From contig JBGTDU010000150.1 in the NCBI GenBank assembly GCA_041748175.1, positions 1 to 8,757 of the forward strand: a DNA stretch of 8,757 bases, in the 5' to 3' direction. Each line of letters begins with the position of its first letter. The stretch's first letter is position 1. Below are positions 6,929-8,757 of this stretch, piece after piece. The DNA comes from JAHEJB01 sp041748175 (GTDB taxonomy: Bacteria > Bacteroidota > Rhodothermia > Rhodothermales > Rubricoccaceae). The position numbers and the translations under genes are program-made. The notes below the pieces were generated by a model. It was not told where the DNA came from, did no database searches, and worked only from the letters and a program-made list of their open reading frames with translations.

Positions 6929-7332
6929 GTTCGCCGATCGCTCTTTTCCAATGAACGAATCAAAGCGCGAAGCATCCGGCTAATCTCGTCGCAACTCTTG
7001 AGAGCGGGAGACACTTCGTCCTCCGAAAGGAAGCCGACACGGTTAGCAATCAAGAGCTGCGTCTCGACCTCGCGCAGTGATCCGCTCGCGTAACGGAGGT
7101 GCTGTATGTATTCACCCGTGCGGTTCCGCCCCCACCCCTCTGCGATGTTGGAAGGGATGGAGACGGCCGCGCGGCGCAGTTGCGAGGTGAGACCAAAGCG
7201 CTCGTCGTCAGGCAAACTCTTCGTGAGCGAGTAGATCTGGACGACCAGATCCATCGCGTCCTGCCAGACCGTGAGATCTCTGTAACTCCGAATGCTAGGC
7301 CTTCCGCTCTCTTGATCCGGTATGTCGTTCAT
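6925..7332 (-). CDS. Four-helix bundle protein (23S rRNA IVS protein/Avd-like)
   Basis: This 135-residue protein matches the four-helix bundle family first named for ORFs in 23S rRNA intervening sequences; Avd of diversity-generating retroelements is a relative. Hallmarks in order: SYRDLTVWQDAMDLV, then Tyr-Ser-Leu-Thr-Lys-Ser-Leu-Pro-Asp-Asp-Glu-Arg-Phe-Gly-Leu, then the signature LRRAAVSIPSNIAEGWGR, then GSLREVETQLLIA. The basic C-terminus is typical. Family members form pentamers and may bind nucleic acid, but the cellular role is unsettled. The start at 7332 is chosen because AGAGGG lies 7 bases upstream. A longer reading from 7371 would begin inside the octamer array and adds 13 residues unlike the family. 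There is no rRNA here, and no reverse transcriptase, so neither a rRNA insertion nor a retroelement is shown. The gene overlaps the next start by four bases and is bracketed by octamer repeats. Confidence 0.94.
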   Translation of the reverse strand: MNDIPDQESGRPSIRSYRDLTVWQDAMDLVVQIYSLTKSLPDDERFGLTSQLRRAAVSIPSNIAEGWGRNRTGEYIQHLRYASGSLREVETQLLIANRVGFLSEDEVSPALKSCDEISRMLRALIRSLEKSDRRT

Positions 7333-7339
7333 CGGGTTA

Positions 7340-7346
7340 CCCTCTT
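7340..7346 (-). promoter_or_regulatory. Shine-Dalgarno site of the four-helix bundle gene
   Basis: The minus strand reads AAGAGGG, ending 7 bases before the ATG at 7332. This spacing supports that start over the upstream in-frame ATG at 7371, which is generated by an octamer unit (AGATGGCC) and has no purine-rich site before it. Confidence 0.65.
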
Positions 7347-7365
7347 TATTGTGAGTTGACGAGTT

Positions 7366-7469
7366 GGCCATCTGGCCATTTGGCTATCTGGCCATTTGGC
7401 CATTTGGCCATTTGGCTATCTGGCCATTTGGCCATTTGGCCATTTGGCTATCTGGCTATCTGGCCATTT
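7366..7469. repeat. Perfect 13-unit octamer tandem array
   Basis: The 104 bases are exactly thirteen 8-base units on the plus strand with no slip in register. Eight are GGCCATTT (A), four are GGCTATCT (B) and one, the first, is GGCCATCT (C). The order is C A B A A A B A A A B B A, so a 32-base higher-order unit AAAB occurs twice in a row. The array lies between the stop of the T9SS cargo gene and the ribosome binding site of the four-helix bundle gene, and would be transcribed in their leader. Each A or C unit holds the palindrome or near-palindrome TGGCCA and, on the minus strand, an ATG. Confidence 0.97.
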
Positions 7470-7480
7470 CCCTACCTCCC

Positions 7481-8757
7481 TCACTTAACTAACGTCATGC
7501 TCCCGTTGAGCACTTCATTGCCCGCGACGAGGCGGTAGATGTAGATGCCCGACGACAATCCGGAGGCGTTGAACGTGACTTCGTAGGTACTCGCGGGAAG
7601 CGTTGCATCCACGAGCACGGCGACTTCACGGCCGAGCGCGTCGTAGACCTTCAGCGATACAGGTCCCGCCGAACCAATCTCGTAGCGAATCGTGGCGGAC
7701 GGGTTGAACGGGTTCGGGTAGGCCGCGTGCAGCAAGTATGTACCTGGGACGGCCGGGCCGACCGGTTCGTTGGAGACCGTGATCGTACCGATATCACCCG
7801 CGACAACCGGCACCACCTTGTAGTTGCTGAACGAGTAGTACCACGCGCCCTGGATGTGCGAGACCGTGTAACCGATCATGAAGTTCAGCAGGTTGAAGTC
7901 GCTCGGAAAGGCATCCGAGAGATCATCGGCGCGAACCTCGTTGGCCTCGGTCGCGTCGCTCGAGAACTGCCACTCGCCGAAGTTGGTCCCCGAGCCGTCG
8001 TCCGGCCCATCGGCGTTGGCGTCCGTGATGGTCACGGCGTTGAAGCGAACGAGCAGGCCCTCGTGGGCTTCCCGGAAGCCGGGATCATCGCCATTCAGTA
8101 GCCCGGTCGTGAGCACCTTGTGCGGGTAGGGCGATCCCGAACCCGTGACCGTGAACGTCGGCATGAAGAGCTGAGTCAGGCCAAAAGCCTCCTCGATGTC
8201 AGCTTCCGAGACGTTGATCACGTCGCCCACTGCGACCGTAGCGCCCGGATCAATGATCGCCCAGATGCCGGTCCATTCGTCAAGACCCGGATCATCCTGA
8301 AGGATGAGATAACGGTTGGCACCGCCGAAGAAATCCGCCTGGACTGTAGCGTCAAGGTCGATGTCCGTCGTCGTGATGCCTTCGAACGGCCCATCTCCCG
8401 GCAAGCCATCCGGCGTGCGCTGGATTTCCTCGATGGACGTGATGCCGTTGTAGAGGACGCGGTAGTAGACCTCGCCAGAGCTGGTCATGTCGCCCTCGCT
8501 ATCCGTCGCCGTGACGGAGTAGAAGACGAAGATGCCATCCGGGGCGGCGGGGATCGTGGCTTCCCACGTATCACCGACGGTATTGGTCATGGCGATCGTT
8601 CCTCCAAAGCCACGCCCGGCGGTGTCGCTGAAATCGAGATCAACGCCGGTGATTGTGCGGGCCGGGTCGCCTGGCTGGACAATAGCCGTGATGGGCACCG
8701 CCTCATTTCCCGGCACGAAGTCCGGGCGACTGGGCGGGACAACGATGGGCGGCCCTG
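7481..8757 (-). CDS. T9SS-sorted secreted protein, 5' end outside window
   Basis: The frame is open from the right edge to a TGA at 7481: 424 visible residues, with the true start and signal peptide outside. A GTG at 8716 lies in mid-domain and is not a credible start. Residues 340-424 are a type A T9SS C-terminal sorting domain: HAAYPNPFNPSATIRYEI, then Lys-Val-Tyr-Asp-Ala-Leu-Gly-Arg-Glu-Val, then ASGLSSGIYIYRL and a final Met-Thr-Leu-Val-Lys. In this system the domain directs export through the outer membrane and is usually removed. Residues 1-105 look like an Ig-like beta-sandwich. About 110-315 resembles a YhcR-type OB fold (Gly-Asp-Val-Ile-Asn-Val, EAHEGLLVRFNAVTI, FGEWQF); this is a weaker call. 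DANADGPDD at 245-253 looks like a calcium-binding Asp-x-Asn-x-Asp-Gly loop. No catalytic domain is visible, so the protein's activity may lie in the missing part. Confidence 0.93.
   Translation of the reverse strand, partial: GPPIVVPPSRPDFVPGNEAVPITAIVQPGDPARTITGVDLDFSDTAGRGFGGTIAMTNTVGDTWEATIPAAPDGIFVFYSVTATDSEGDMTSSGEVYYRVLYNGITSIEEIQRTPDGLPGDGPFEGITTTDIDLDATVQADFFGGANRYLILQDDPGLDEWTGIWAIIDPGATVAVGDVINVSEADIEEAFGLTQLFMPTFTVTGSGSPYPHKVLTTGLLNGDDPGFREAHEGLLVRFNAVTITDANADGPDDGSGTNFGEWQFSSDATEANEVRADDLSDAFPSDFNLLNFMIGYTVSHIQGAWYYSFSNYKVVPVVAGDIGTITVSNEPVGPAVPGTYLLHAAYPNPFNPSATIRYEIGSAGPVSLKVYDALGREVAVLVDATLPASTYEVTFNASGLSSGIYIYRLVAGNEVLNGSMTLVK

Noticed and set aside
6925..7332. Diversity-generating retroelement (Avd-like protein)
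   Set aside because: No reverse transcriptase, template/variable repeat pair or target gene is present in the window. The protein fits the general four-helix bundle family.
7366..7469. CRISPR array
   Set aside because: Units are 8 bases in head-to-tail tandem with no spacers, and there are no cas genes.
7356..7538. Plus-strand ORF of 60 residues reading through the octamer array
   Set aside because: It encodes only a Trp-Pro/His-Leu-Ala-Ile octapeptide repeat produced by three 8-base units per 24 bases, then runs antisense into the T9SS cargo gene. No ribosome binding site is seen.

Overview
This window looks like a chromosomal piece from a GC-rich member of the Bacteroidota/Rhodothermota side of the FCB group. 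The reasons are a C-terminal type IX secretion (T9SS) sorting domain, a PorV/PorQ-type outer-membrane protein, a TonB-dependent receptor with a carboxypeptidase-regulatory-like N-terminus, and two lipoproteins. I estimate GC near 60% by eye; the genus cannot be named from this sequence alone. No rRNA, tRNA, CRISPR array or transposase gene was found.

All six genes lie on the minus strand, so transcription runs from high to low coordinates. In that order they are: (1) a T9SS-sorted secreted protein whose N-terminus is outside the window (7481-8757); (2) a small four-helix bundle protein of the 23S rRNA intervening-sequence/Avd-like family (6925-7332); (3) a large lipoprotein with two Fn3/cadherin-like domains and an unrecognised C-terminal half (5186-6928); (4) a 973-residue TonB-dependent receptor (2257-5178); (5) a PorV/PorQ-family beta-barrel protein (1174-2181); (6) a beta-propeller-like lipoprotein whose C-terminus is outside the window (1-1114). 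The last gene runs off the left edge and is easy to miss because a long antisense ORF (155-1033, plus strand) overlies it. Genes 2 to 4 are packed tightly, with a 4-base overlap and a 7-base gap. The short gaps fit one operon for an outer-membrane assembly: receptor, barrel partner and two surface or periplasmic lipoproteins, with a T9SS cargo upstream.

The most unusual content is a family of 8-bp repeats with units like GGCCATTT and GGCTATCT. It forms a perfect 13-unit array upstream of the four-helix bundle gene (7366-7469) and a degenerate 7-unit array between the PorV-like gene and the last lipoprotein (1122-1177). The same words occur in the opposite orientation inside the signal-peptide codons of both lipoproteins (about 6743-6912 and 1016-1060), where they encode the hydrophobic Leu-Ala-Ile cores. 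Thus the four-helix bundle gene is bracketed by inverted copies, and the start codon of the last lipoprotein is bracketed by inverted copies that could pair next to its ribosome binding site. A second, unrelated inverted repeat built on ATTGCGTA fills the gap between the receptor and PorV-like genes.
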